A stretch of 64,000 nucleotides of DNA from Pachyseris speciosa (GCA_016490735.1 JAEMWC010000261.1:315001-379000), one strand, 5' to 3'. Counted from the stretch's first letter, positions 47,275-62,200 are shown. Translations and numbers: made by a program. The notes: generated by a model from the sequence alone, not told the origin.

Positions 47275-50200
47275 AACCCACATATGACGTCGAGTCCGGG
47301 AATCGAACCCGGGCCACATTGGTGGAAGGCGAGTGCTCTCACCACCACGCCATCCCTGCTCCCCTATGTGAACAAAACACACATCACTAGTTCTCTAAGG
47401 CATATCTGCAGGAGCAACAAGGTTTTATTGCTGAGGTCGTTGCCCAGCGGTTATGGTTCATTAGTATTATTTTCGTTGTGGGTAAATAGTGTTTGCTGTC
47501 TTTCATTTCAGATCATCTGGGCAATCTTGCTTCCTGTGTATACGAACGATAGTGTTATGTGTTCTTACAAAATCATGCCAAGAGCTCAGGTAAGAACGCA
47601 ATCGATAACAGATTACCCTCCATGATTGCATAAACTTAGGATGGACAATTCTTGTGATATTTTTTCCAGGAAATTACAGTGTGACCGGGAAAACTGTGTA
47701 AACACCTAATATTTCTGAGCAATCACGCGCCACAAACCCACTCGCCAAACCGCAGAGTGTTTCCCGTTGTTCGACGAAACCTTTATCGGCTTGGGATTTT
47801 CCGGGATAATTGATTGAAGCTTAGCTTATTCTGGTCGTTAGCTCTGAGACTACTGACAAGAAAACAGAATAGTGCATGTATTTGTCGTTTCACCGATGAG
47901 TGGCGCTACAGGCCGTTAGTTGCTTTCAGCAAATTTTGATCTTATTTTGATTTTGATCAAGCCTGACTTAAAACGGATGTTCTGTTTGCGGTTTTGGCGC
48001 GTGAAATCCTCGAACGTGAATTGGCTAGAAGACAATAAACATTCCTGACATATTTTAGGTGTTTGCGCTTTTCCCGGTCACACTGTAAAAAAGTAGATTC
48101 ATTGATAAAAAAATCATTAAAACTTAAAATAACTTAATTTCAGTAATGACTCAACTTCCTAAGTTTGATGTTACCATCTCACTTCGTATCAATAGTATAT
48201 CGTTTAAATGTCTTACTCTTGGATCATGCAGTTTTGGCCCTCTCTCGATATTTGCTCCGCATTTGATTGAGTTATCCCCATCAGGCCATTTTGATTGGTT
48301 TGTGATTGTTTTGCTTTCAGAATGCCCATGCCTATGTGAATGCTGGTTTTGTTGCTCAGGTGGACACGTCCTCTATGACTGTGAAGTTTGCCAGCATCGT
48401 GTTGGGTGGACTAGAACCATATCCAGTGAGCACATTTCCTCCAGTAATTAGTTAATAAGAAGCTTAAAAGCGCGAGCCTCAGGAGTTAATTAACAGTGTG
48501 ATATTGTTCGGCGTTCATCATTGTATTATTGCGTCAAAAACTGTACTCTGCGTAGGAAGATTCCTGGGTAGCCTGTGGTCCTTTACTCATTTCTGATTTC
48601 CTGAGCAGAAGAGATACTGTAATAGAAATCGACCGGATTTGAGCGAATGTTTGGCTGTAATTGCGTATTTGAGTTAAAATTACTAAGCTGCGTACTATGA
48701 ATTTCAGTATCATGCCAAAAACACGGAAGCTTTCCTGAAAAGTAAAGTTTTAACGGATCAAATGACTCTTAAAGGTAACTGTTGTCTTTGTCTGTTTCGT
48801 TACCCTTCTTGACTTGTTTTCCCTTAGGAATTTTGTAGGTGATTTTATTTGTCTTGGTATGTATATTATTTTAATACACATAGAAGTACGATAACGATAA
48901 GTATGAATGTGTAAAGTGCCTTCAGGATTTTAGTGGACTGGAAATGTAACGGTGCTGAGGCGAGAGATTTATAATAATTTCTTGAGAGACTACAACTGTG
49001 ATATCCATGCTATACTTTCAAGGATTCTAGGATTGATATTCTTTCTCTTTAGGTGCCCTTAATTCTCTGGCACGAGAAATAAATCCTGATTCTTCTCCCA
49101 CCGGTCCAAGTAAATCCTACCGCAAGTCAGTGGCAATTGGCTTATTTTATAAGGTACCTAGCGACAGTAATCTGACGTTTTTTGTGACTACTGCGCTTGC
49201 GCAAGTAGTCACTATTGCCATCGTCTTGACTTTCCGAAAGTAAGTAACAATAGAATATGCCTCGGAGCCAATCAGTGCATATGTTGTGCTCTCTCGCGAA
49301 CACTTTGTATTAGCGATGATTTGCCGATGGTCCTCGATGACAAACGAAAATCTCGGCCTCCTCGTGGTGTAATTTTACTCCGATCTCAGGTCAACTGAAA
49401 TGATTGCGTTACGTGTTGTCGGAAGGTTTCAAGTTTCTTTTGACATATGCAAATTAGTGTGCTGTTTTCAACGCAGAAGACAAACTCATTCCTACAGTGG
49501 TTTTGTCTGCTCTCACTAACATCTTTAATCAATTTTAATTACACTTAAGACTTTTTAGAAAATATAGCAGGAGTACAGTTCATTCGGTAAAAGTTTCTGT
49601 GCAAAATACTGTATTTATACAATCGCATGGTCCATGTTGGAATGTAATTCAATATTCTGTTCCAAAAATACTCTGGAAAGGCTTCGCGGCTCCTTGCACT
49701 TTTTTAGCAAACGAAAGATTTTCGTCCATTAAGGTTTTGGATGCTGTAGTAAATAGATCGAAATTGCTCCAATCATGCTATAAATTGAGAGCTTTGCAAA
49801 AAACTTTGCGGACGGTAATTTGTAACATTTCTAGTAGTGTCGCGCGCGCTCGTTGAAAACAGCCGTGAAAAGCATTTTTGCTCTAATTTCCTGAAGATTC
49901 CCGGTTCGATGATATGATTTCCTAAAACCTTGTCGAGTCTGTATTAGAGGTAATTTAACTTGGTGTTTGTCGTTTTTCGGCCGATCCTTGATTCTCGTTT
50001 CTCGATCCTCGATAGTCTCAATACGCTTGTCACCAAGCGTAAGAAGCTCGCGTGTTCGCCTCTCGCGTATTTATTCACTTCCAATGCAAAGCGTTTGTTT
50101 TTCAGCAGTGCGTTTAAAATCGTTAAGCCGATAGTTTTTGTGTTTGGGAACATTCGAGCCAACCACCGGAAAAATAATAAAAAGCAAAAACAAAAAAGCA

Positions 50201-53200
50201 CTAATCTTCTACGTCCCTCCCCCTTCAGATTTTCCGGGCCTTTGACCATCCCACCCCTCCGGAATTTCCAATTCCCTCCGTGGCGGGGTATGGATATTTT
50301 CTGGAAACACACAATTCTACTTTTCGTATTTTTGACCTTCTAAGCAGTAGTCACATGCGCCTCTATGGCGCCTATTTTTTATGCTATTATGTGATATAGT
50401 GATATAACAGCAGCCTTAATGGAGAAAGAGGGCTATATTAGTTCCATGACACGCAATCACGAGTAACCCTAATCCAATGCTAACTCTAGTATAATCCTTA
50501 TCATAGCCCTTTTCTTGCCCGTAGATCCAATTCTGACCCTAATCCAAATCGGAGACTTAACCCTGAAACTTGTTGGTTGTTTATTGTGTGTCGTGTGTCA
50601 CCAAAAAGAGGGCTTCTGGAACCAGGTTAGCTAGAAACCCGAAGGGTTTGTGGGGCCGAAAAGCCCTTGTCTGATCCGTTTTTCCTTGGTGGTAGTTTTT
50701 CTTGCAAACTATCCAATGTTATTTCTTAATCTTGTAGTGTGTGAGACGTCTTACCTCTCCAAATTGTTGATAATCAAATTTCTGGTAATGAATAGGTTTT
50801 CGATTCCGAAATACTTTCGGGAATTTCAGTCAACGCGCGTTTGTTTACTAAACTAGAAGGTTCCGGTGTTGTGTAGCTTCTCGTTACAGCAAACGGCTAA
50901 AGTGTCCACGTGACTCGAGTGTCTTATTGTTGTTCTTTTGTGTAGGTGAACAGTTTCGCGTCAATCACAAATACAAGAACACTTGCATGGTTCTGACGTC
51001 TACCGCTTACCGTAATCGTTAACGTGGTGGCAAATCTATCTACCCCCTAGACTTGTAGAACTCTTGTAGCGTGGCTGACTATTACACTGCAACTGCAAGT
51101 TGTAGGATGATTTACATAACTGAACACGTAGTCCGCATTTCTGGCAAATTCACCTCCCCCCCCCCTCCCCCCTTAAAAAAAACTGCTAACGTTGTTTAAT
51201 GGATGATACATTCAGATATGACTGATCGTTTGCAAGCTGCTCGGCAGTTCTCATGTTTCTCATGAAATTGAAGAATCTATCGGTTCTCGTTTCTTAATTA
51301 AAACCTGCAATGGGCATGCGTGGAAGCTTAGTAACCAGCCACAAACGTAAGGGTTCTTTTTTTTTTTTTTTTTTGTAGTTCTACTTGTCTCTGCTTGGAG
51401 ACAAGGCATCTGCACGTGTTAAATCTGCAGCAGAGAAGTTCATCCGTCCGGTGTCGTCAGGTACACAGAGTTACGATACACAGCCTCAGGAATATCCATT
51501 GACAAAACCCATGACTAAACTGACTGCCAAAGCACAGGTACGTTCATCAGCTTTCAAATCCTAAAAGACTTGATAAAGCGATATATGTCTTACCTTCCAA
51601 TTCCGTCGATACTTTTAACCCAGTATTGTCGTTCGTTCGTTCGTTCGTTCGTTCGTTCTCTCCCTTCACTCATTCAGTCATTTTGATTGTTCATGTTACA
51701 GAGGTGAACTTTACTTCCTTTTTCGCAATTTTGATGAGACATTAGAGACCTTAAGATACCCCGATTCCGGTGTACGGGTACGGGTAAATTACCGGTAGCC
51801 GTACACGTGAAAAGTGGAGCGGACTAAACATAGAAGGGCTAGAACCAGCTTCTTACCGTTTAGTAAACATGGCGGCTGCCAAGGCCAGGTTTGTAGTTAC
51901 AATGTTTTATCAGTGTCTGTTCGTTTTCTCTTGGATTTGCTCGGTGGCTTTTCGCTTAACAAGATTCCAAATATTTTGTTCCTTGCTTACAGAAAGGTAC
52001 GTAGAAGAAATGTTGCTTCTTTATGCCTGTAGTAGTAACGATAACCTTAAAAGTCCTGGAAACTGTCCTTTCGAAACATATTTACCTTTTGGCTAGATAA
52101 GCGTTAAGGTTCACAAAAGTGGCTGGTACAATTTTGTCTTGTACAAGATTTTCGACCACGAACATGTCTCCGCCATTCGTCGCTTCCGACGCTTAATCAG
52201 CTGGTTTTAGGTAAAATGTTTCTTGTTAATTAGACTTTACTTGGTACAAACACAAACTAGACAGCACAAATTGACTTACCTTTTTGTTCATTTCGCTTAA
52301 AACGTCGTTCGCTTTACCCGTAAGTAAACTCGAGTAGAATGCGACTTACCCCGGATAAACGGCTAGGTTACCGGGTAGTGAGATGATGTCATTACCAAAT
52401 ATGGTCAAACATGGCGCCCTACCCGTACCCGTACACCGGAATCGGCGTATCTTAAGGTCTCTATTGAGCAAAGCGAAAACGAATTGAGTGAACACTAAGG
52501 CATCACCAACTTTGCGATTTCCAAAACTGCATAATTCAACAACTTACCTGTTTGATCAGCATCAGAGCTTAAAACTGGCATTTCAGAGATGTTATGTGTG
52601 CAGCTGTGGTTTGGTAATAAGAAAAGCCAGAGCTTGGTGGTCAGATTCTCATCACCTTATATTTTCTTGTCAACCTTTGTTCATGTGACCTTCGCATTTT
52701 AACTTGGCAATGAATTCTTGAGCCTGCGTGTGGAAACGTTTAATGTTATCTCAGATTTTGCAGTGAATTGTTTATGCAGCTCTTTAAAAATATGCGTTCC
52801 CTCAAGATCATAGAAACCGTGTGTTATGACGATGGCTGTGATTGATTGTGATTATGATTAACATCGTTATGCCACTTGTGGGACCCAAGCCTTATGTTTA
52901 CAAGCGACTGAGTATTTAGGTGGCTAACACTGGTTTCCAGCACTTTTACTTTGATGCTGGACCATTACTACGAATCTTTCTGTGAGGTTACCTTCATATG
53001 GGTATCCAAAATGCTCAGTCATTGAATATTGTTTCATATCCATCAAAGTACACGCGCTGGAAAGTGCTGGAAACGGGTGGTAGGCACCTTAAGACAAGGA
53101 AAATAAACGAAGGTACACGGTACGTGTGATTAAGATTATGGTCGTTATACCGATATTCCCCACTCCAGGCACTGGATAACAGTGAATTCTTCGTTTTCAA

Positions 53201-56200
53201 TGTCGGTAGCACAACTCTTTCGTAGTTCTCTTTCATCCAAAATAACATTCCTTTCAAAAGCGACTACCACTGCCATTTAGATTAGTTCGTTTCCACGCGA
53301 AGCAATCGCACAGTCCATCACTACCGCCAGTCTCCCCACAGTTTCTTTGCTGGTGGATTGGAAACCAAGCCTCACAAACAGCTTTGTATCTTTCTTTTGA
53401 CAGACGTCGGGCGAGGCACAATATGCATCTGATATCCCGACACAAGGTGGCGAACTCTATGCTGCTTTTGTAATAAGCACGCAGGTATGAAATGTAGGCC
53501 CGTAGTTACAATATTAGTGTGGATGGGCGTTGAATATTAAGTAAATGAGTTTTTTCAGATAAAAAGGTAATAGTAGTGGTATGATAATTATCCATTTTGA
53601 TTTTCAGGCAAACTGCAAGATTGATTCTCTGGATGCATCAGAAGCCTTGGTAAGCCACTGATAACGGTGTGTTGTGTTTGAGAAGAGAGACCCGACATCA
53701 GTGCGCCCTCCATTTTCCTGACAACATCAGCTGGTGTTACAGCGCGAAGTTCAACGTGTAGGCACTTTGATCCACATACTTCGGGGACTGTCGGCTGTAC
53801 CGTACCAACATGCTCTTACATGAGTTTGTTCTCTGATGACCGAATCATCAAACATGCTTAGAAAATAACCAAATTAAGCTCTTTAATTATTTTTTCCCTT
53901 TTTCGGTTAGATAACTCTTTCCTTCACGAGGTCAGGCTTTAAATGCGAAAATTAAGAAACATGTGGCCCTGCAATGAAATGTGAATAGAAGAGAAAGGAA
54001 AATTCAAATACATGTACAACAAAATTGTGTAATGTGTAACAGCTGTTGTTTGTAAAAAACGTATCCTTCCCAAAAGAGATCTAACACTGTAGACCTTTTA
54101 CTGGTTGCTAGGCTAATGAGGGCATACTAGGAAGCAGTGTACAAACCTTAGTTAACGTTATTGCTCTACATTTTATTTGATTTGTGTAGCTAAGAATTGT
54201 ACCTTGACCAGAGACTTCTTATTTTCAACAAACTTAACGTCAGGTTAAATCAGCTTTTTGCACATTACTTTCAAGTGTTTTACCCAGAGCTTGGTTTTAA
54301 TTACTAGGGATACCTAAAGGCATACCGAGTTATAAATCAAGTTTGATAACGGACTGTTTTTACTTATTTATTGAGAAATGATCAAAAAATTTGCATAAGC
54401 TTGTGTAATCTGAAACCTTCGATACCTGACCCAACTGAACGCTCAAGGTCATACAATCCACTGGGAAAGACCTAAACACATTTTCCTACACATATCTTGT
54501 AAAGTTTTGTAGGTTAAAAAGGTTCATTGGATACCATGCACGTGCTGCACTTATCGGTCGATCGATCGGAAAGTTCGATATATAACACGTACGCAGTGGC
54601 AGTGGTATTTAGAGCTTTTAAAAAGTAAGCAAACGAATGTTACCACAAATCTATTTGCGTTTGGTCATAACTTAGATCACTCTCGATGGCAACTCTCAAA
54701 ATTGCTCGTACGTAAACAGAAAGACCATGTGCAAACCAGAAACGAGAATCAGAAAGCGTGCGTCCGACTTCTGCATTACAAGGTATCCCGAGTAAACGCT
54801 TGTAGAGTGTCATGTTCTTTTTTAGAAACCGTAGGGTTAAGATTTTGTTTTCCAGGAGGAAATTAGCCATGCTGCATTAGTACGCCAACGTTTTAATAGT
54901 TTTGTTCTTTTGGTTTCTCGTTGTTTTCAGTTCTGTTAATGGTCTACCGTAATGTGAAAACTTCTCACCCTGAAGACGCAACAAATACAATTTACTCAGT
55001 GAATGAGTTTGTTGTTGCAGCAGACCCATGTTTTTTTCTTGTGAACGTGTTATGTTATGTTATTTTAGAATCAGAAAGCGTGCGTCCGACTTCTGCATTA
55101 CAAGGTATCCGAGTAAACGCTTGTAGAGTGTCATGTTCTTTTTTAGAAACCGTAGGGTTAAGATTTTGTTTTCCAGGAGGAAATTAGCCATGCTGCATTA
55201 GTACGCCAACGTTTTAATAGTTTTGTTCTTTTGGTTTCTCGTTGTTTTCAGTTCTGTTAATGGTCTACCGTAATGTGAAAACTTCTCACCCTGAAGACGC
55301 AACAAATACAATTTACTCAGTGAATGAGTTTGTTGTTGCAGCAGACCCATGTGTGACGAATACTCGTGCATGTTGTCAAATACCGTCGTTAGGCTCTGAC
55401 TATTCGTGGTATGTCTCACCTCTGTGTTAGAATAATTATGATCGTGTGTATAAAGGTTAGTCAACTATTGCATTAAAGAGGTTAGCTTTTGGTTGCTGCT
55501 TGTTACGATGTGAGTTGTCCGTTTACTGTACCGTTCGTTTCATGGTGTCAGGTTACCGAACCTACGTAATTGTTTTTTGCTGAAATGCCGGGAGGCGGAG
55601 GAGCTGAGCAGTCTTCGAGTTCGTCTTCGGATATTTCGAGCGCGAGAAGTGCAGCTTTATTTGCCTTACCACCGCCAGCACCGCTTGATATCCATAATTC
55701 AAACGCGGCAGAAAAGTGGAAGGAATTTGAGCAAGCATGGAGAAATTATTCGGTAGCTATGAAGTTGCATCAGGAACCCGAGACCGTACAAATTGCGACG
55801 TTGTTGACGGTGATCGGAGCCGAAGCTAGAAAAGTTTTCTCGACGTTTACGTTTGCCGATGATAACCGTGACAGAATACAGCCGGTGTTAGAGAGTTTTG
55901 CTGCTTATTGCCAGCCACTGAAGAATGTTCCTTTTGAAAGATACAAGTTTTACTCTAGATTGCAAGAAGCGGGAGAATCGTATGACCATTATCGGACAGC
56001 CTTACGACAATTGGCTGATCGATGTGAATTTGAAACCATTACGGCGGACCAAATTTTACGGGACAAGCTTGTTTTCGGGATTCAGGATTCAAAGGTACGA
56101 GAGAGATTGCTTCGCGAAAAGAACTTGTCACTGCAGAAAACTGATGAAATTTGTCGGGCGCACGAGACAATGATTCAACAGATGAAAGTCGTTGGAGGTG

Positions 56201-59200
56201 CCAGCATTGGTGATACAGATCCGAGCGATGTAAATGCCTTTTCTAAGAAGCCTAAAGGAGGGAAAAAGTGGCGTGGTCGATTCCCCAGAGGCGCTGACTC
56301 CCGAGTGAAAATGTGTGATTTCTGCGGGCGTATGCATGATGTGTCAAAGCGTGAAAACTGTCCAGCATTTGGGAAAAGGTGTAAAAAGTGTAACAAGCAA
56401 AACCATTTCGCGAACGTGTGTTTCGGATTAGTGCCTAAACCGTCGCAGCGAGGCAGTCGTGTCCATTATGTGGAGGACGATTTTTCAGACGAAGTTTTTG
56501 GCGTACAGGAGATTTCAGCGGTGACCTTGGATGATTCGCAACTTGTGACATTAAAATTGGAGTCAGGAAATTACCTTCGCTTTCAGCCGGACACTGGAGC
56601 GCAATGTAACGTGGTCCCTTTGCATTTATATAAGAAAGCGACAAGAGACTTTAATTTATTTAACGTGACCCCTGTAAGCACGGCGATTATTTCGTATGGT
56701 GGAACATCGATTCCTATCCTTGGTAGAGTTCGTTTGAGAGTTTGGCGTGGAGATTTCAGATGTCTTCTTGACTGCAATCTGGTGGACAGCAAGAGAGTCA
56801 GGCCTGTACTTGGAAGGAAAGCTTGTCTTGGAATGAAAATCATCAAGTACTTGGACAATGATCAGCTGAATCATCCCCAGACCTCTGATGGTGACGTGTA
56901 TGCGCATGATGTGCCTGTTTTGTCCGCTGCCGAGCCTGCTTTGTCCGCTGGCCAGTTGGTCAAGAAATTTCCTCGTGTTTTCGGTAATGGAGTTGGTAAA
57001 CTTCCTGGTGAATATCACATGGAGCTGGATGAAACCGTGAAGCCAGTTCAACACCCTCCTCGCAGAGTACCAGTTGCTATCCGTGAACGTCTACGTGAGG
57101 CTTTAGAAGATTTGGAGAGCCGAGAAATTGTAGCTCGTGTGACAACGCCCACACCTTGGATTAGTTCAATAGTAGTTGTGCCAAAGCCAAATGGTGCCCT
57201 GCGCATTTGTTTGGACCCTAAGGATCTCAATCGTGCTCTGCAACGAGAGAATTATCCTTTGCCTACCATCGAAGAAGTTGCTTCTAGACTCCATGGTGCC
57301 AAACTGTTTACTGTGCTTGATGTTGCCTGTGGGTTCTGGCACGTTGTTCTTGACGAGCAGTCATCGTTCCTAACTACTTTTAACACGCCGTTTGGTCGTT
57401 ATCGGTGGAAAAGAATGCCCTTTGGAATTAAGTCCGCGCCTGAAATTTTTCAACGCAAGATGCACGAATTGGTCGAGGGACTGAATGGAGTTGAAGTCGT
57501 AGCAGATGACTTTGTTGTTGTTGGCTATGGAGATTCAATGCAAGAAGCTTCAATTGATCACGACAAGAGCCTTTTAGCGTTCCTTCAGAGATGTGAAGAG
57601 CGTGGAATTCATTTAAACGGTGACAAGTTGCAGCTCAGGCTGAGAGAAGTTCCGTTTATCGGTCATGTGGCAACCAGTGAAGGTCTTCGAGCAGATCCAG
57701 TAAAAGTTCGAGCCATACGTGAAATGCCCCGACCTGATAATGTTGCTGGTGTGCAGCGTATCCTGGGAATGGTCCAGTACCTCAGCAAATTTCTTCGCCG
57801 ATTGTCAGATATCACCAAGCCTCTCAGAGACCTCACCCGCCAAGACGTGGAGTGGCACTGGGACGAGCCCCAAGAGAGAGCTTTTGAGCAACTCAAAGAA
57901 GCTGTGTCTGTGTCACCGATACTCCGTTATTACAACCTGCAAGAGAAGGTTACGATCCAATGTGATGCGTCACAGCATGGTCTTGGTGCTGTGTTACTAC
58001 AAGGTGGGCAGCCTGTGGCGTATGCTTCGCGAGCCTTAACCCCTTCGGAAGAAAACTATGCACAGATTGAGAAGGAACTTTTGGCGATCGTTTTTGCCTG
58101 TGAGAAATTTGATGCTTACATTTATGGCCGTGATTCTGTTAGAGTTCAAACAGACCACAAGCCCCTTGAGTCCATTTTTCGGAAAGAACTGTGTGTAGCA
58201 CCAAAGCGTCTCCAGAGAATGCTCTTGAGGTTGCAAAAGTACGATTTGGATGTTACTTACCTTAGAGGAGAGAAGATGCTGATTGCTGATACGTTGAGCC
58301 GAGCTCATTTGCCTGAAGTTAATGCCTCTGTTTTTGTCCGGGAATTGGAAGAAGTTGACCACAGAACTAACTTGCCAGTGAGTGACGCCCGTTGGCAACA
58401 GGTCACCCATGCTTCTGCTAACGACCCAATTTTAAAACAGCTTCGTGGTGTCATTCAAAATGGCTGGCCAGAAAGAAAGTCAGATGTTTCTGAGTGTTTA
58501 CGGCCCTACTTTGACTTGCGTGACGAGTTGGTAGTACAAGATGTACTGGTTTTCAAGGGTGCTCGTTTGGTTGTTCCCACTTGTATGCGCAAGGAACTGA
58601 TGTCTGTTGCACATTCTACACACATAGGAATAGAAGGTTGTTTGAGAAGAGTTCGAGAGTGCCTGTTCTGGCCAAGAATTGCATCAGATGTCAAAGATTA
58701 TGTCTCGAAGTGTGACGTGTGTCTGGCCTATCGCACGTCTCAGACTAAGGAACCACTCCTTCAACACGAAGTAATTTCGCGACCCTGGGCTAAATTAGCT
58801 GCTGATTTGTGCGAGTCAAATGGACGCACCCTTCTGGTTGTATCCGATTATTTCAGCAATTTCATCGAGGTTTCCCGTTTGCAAGCTATCACAACATCAG
58901 CCGTGGTACGCGAGTTGAAGACCATTTTTGCACGTTTTGGGGTGCCGGAGACTCTAGTTACTGACAATGGTCCGCAGTTTGCGTCTAAGGAGTTCCAAGC
59001 ATTCACGAAGAACTGGTCTTTTAATCACATCACCACCTCGCCTAGATATCCTCAATCGAATGGCAAAGCGGAAAATGCTGTAAAGACTGTCAAACGTCTT
59101 TTTGAGAAATGCAAGGAATCGGGTGTTTCCGAATTTCAAGCCTTATTGGATTGGCGTAACACTCCAACGGAGGGAATGGCTACCAGCCCTGCCCAACGGT

Positions 59201-62200
59201 TGATGGGTCGTCGCTGTCGTACGTTGTTGCCTATGTCAGAGTCTCTTCTCAGGCCCGGTTATTCACTGCGTGATGATGTACGTGTTATGTCTGATAGGAA
59301 ACGTCGTCAGAAGTATTACTACGATCGACACGCAAAGCCACTTCCTAATGTTACCCCTGGTGAAATAGTGCGAATGAGGCTTCCTGGGCAAAAGGTTTGG
59401 ACACCAGCTACCTGTGTGGATTCGGCGGGTCCTCGTAGTTTCCTTGTCAAGTCTGGAAGTACTGTTTATCGGAGGAATCGGCGTGACATCATTAAAACCA
59501 CCGAGACTCCTGCTGCTAGCCAGACCGCCGTTCCAGATGAAACACCGCTGCCCAGTAGTCCTGGAACAGTATCGCCTAGACTCACGACAGTGCACGTTCC
59601 GACCACTCCTGTGCCGTCTGCTGAGCCGCCATCTTTCCAGCCCGATGTGCCGCCGACCGACCTTCGAAGATCGGAGAGATTTAGAAGACCCCCAGCAAGA
59701 TTTCACGACTATGTGCTGACGTGACAGCCCAGCCAGATTGTGTGCTTGACGTCACAAGACCACCAGCCAGATTTTGCGATTACTTGTTGACGTTTTTGTT
59801 TTTGGAGACTGTTAGTTAGTTTTCTTTTCTAAGAGGGAAGATGTGACGAATACTCGTGCATGTTGTCAAATACCGTCGTTAGGCTTTGACTATTCGTGGT
59901 ATGTCTCACCTCTGTGTTAGAATAATTATGATCGTGTGTATAAAGGTTAGTCAACTATTGCATTAAAGAGGTTAGCTTTTGGTTGCTGCTTGTTACGATG
60001 TGAGTTGTCCGTTTACTGTACCGTTCGTTTCACCATGTTTTTTTCTTGTGAACGTGTTATTTTATTTAACTGGTCACAGAGCAGTGTACATGTTTTAAAA
60101 GTATTCCTAAGCACTGCTGTCACATTCTGGTTTCTTTTTAGAAATTACCTGGCGTGGTCAAGTATATCAGCGTTTCAGACATTCCAAAAGGAGGCGTCAA
60201 CAATTTCATGCCAGCTGGTTTTGCCCCTGAAGAGGTATGGCAAACATAACTTGCAAAGATAAATCATCATTGAAAAGCTGTTCAACTTTTACTCACGAAC
60301 AAGTACAAATTGTCGAGAATTTGTCAAGGAAAATTTGCTATATATGTAATGTGTTCAACGAGAACTGATGTATGTTGTTGTTGTTGTTTTTCCACAGTTA
60401 TTTTGCAGTGGAAACGTTTTGTATGCTGGTCAAGCTCTGGGTCTCATTGTTGCTGGTGAGTTGTACGTCACTGTCACTCATACGTCCCACTAATCAACTG
60501 GCTGTGTCGTTCGATCCTTAGCTCATTACCAGAGTTAAGTACCATTTGTCCTAATATTTTCTCCTATAATAGTAGTTCACCCCTACCAACCCATCTCTAG
60601 ATCGACTCGGAGTGGTTAACATAAAATGACACACCCTCGCAGAGTCGTTTAATTATTTCTTTCTTCCATTTTGTATTTTAAATTCAACATTAAATTTACT
60701 GAAATGGTCCTTGCTCCCAGATACCCAGCGACATGCAGATGAGGCAGTTAAAGCAGTGAAAATAACGTACAAAGATCAGCAGCCTCTTATACTCACCATT
60801 GATGAAGCCATTGCAGCCAAGTCGTTCTTTACCCTCAGGGTAAACCCATCAAGAAAGGCGATGCTGATAGTAAGTTGATCTTATTCGTAGTTTAAGCGCA
60901 GTGGTTGAGAACCGAATATCCGACACCCTGTTTGAATGCGCGTAGCTTGCTTTCCTCCTGTTTGTTACCGTGTTGTCTTTTACAACAACAAAATTTATGT
61001 CACGCTTTTCTGTTTTTCCGAGGTCAGTTTATGCACTGTCCATTAGTTCCTGTGAATGATTACTGATTACAGAACAAAAACAAAGCCAAAAACCCCTTCA
61101 CAATTCATCTAATATTTGTTGTTATAGAATTTCGAGCGAGCATTTCATGAAAGGAACTTATCGTTTCTCATAACTGTGGAAGCTGCAAATGCCATTAACT
61201 TTCCTGAAAACTTCCCGGTGATTTTCTTTCTTTTTTTCTTTCTTCTGTCTTTCTTTTTATTTTGTTCTCCTCTAAAAGGACCATCTTATTCTAGGTACGT
61301 TTTACAGTTACGGGGTATTTACATGTAAATTCTCATACCGGTTCGAGTTTCATTCTCAACGAAACCTGGTAGCGGTGACGCACGGATCAAAACAATCAAA
61401 ACAACCATCATGGCGTGCACTGAATATGTACAAATGCAAAGCAGGTGTTAACAGTCCCAGTCTTCCAAGACTTGCCAAATTCGGACCATAATGAAAAGTA
61501 ATACAGCGTTTACACGAAATCGGTGCTGATATAGGTTAACTGGATAATTCTTATTTTTCAGCGTCCCAGTGTGCGATAGGTCGGTCATAATTTATTAGTA
61601 CATACCACACAAGTGAATAGTGCTTTTCGCGCGCTCTGATTGGTTAACCCGGAGGTGATAAGCAAGTACTATTATTCATCTCCGAGCTGCCGGCGCACGA
61701 AATTTTACAATTTCCGACCGCTTGTCGGTATATTGTCACACATAAAGTAACATTCATAAAGTAATATTCACCTCAGTGTCGGTGAAAGTGGTAGATAATT
61801 GTTAAGCATAGCCACATGTGATGTGAAAAGCATCCTGTGAGAGAGTGAAACATGCAAACTGTGCAAACGGAGTTTCAGGCTTTTCTCTCCACCCCATGAT
61901 ACTTCCCCCATGATACAAGGGTTACGCACCGTGTCGACGGAAAGTTAATAAAGAAGCTTTCCTCTGACCCAAATCCTTTCTTACGCATCCAAATCTGTAC
62001 TTTTTTCCTTCAGCTGCAATTAAAAACTCTGCAAAAGTTGTACAGGGGTCGATTTCCACTGCTCATCAGTATCACTTTCATGTGGAAACGCAGGTAAAAA
62101 GCTTCTTGTATGGTAAATTCGCATGTAAATGAAATCCCATTTTTCATACGCCATGTCTTGATAAACCAAAAGGCAAAACAACATTAATGGTCCACAGTGC

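Larger units (their letters stand above)
55347..60037 (+). mobile_element. Complete, young Ty3/Gypsy LTR retrotransposon
   Basis: 5' LTR 55352-55542, one intact gag-pol ORF, 3' LTR 59842-60032, and 5-bp target duplication CCATG at 55347-55351 and 60033-60037. I saw a single difference between the two LTRs (C/T in AGGCTCTGAC versus AGGCTTTGAC), so the insertion is recent. Same orientation as the host gene. Confidence 0.96.

Noticed and set aside
52910..53090. Inverted repeat around GGTTTCCAGCACTTT / AAAGTGCTGGAAAC
   Set aside because: Arms are short and the outer parts do not pair well; too weak to call an element.
61130..61220. Possible additional dehydrogenase exon ([13 protein letters not shown]...)
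   Set aside because: It does not match the family, and exon 22 joins exon 23 directly with the conserved GDAD-x-A sequence.
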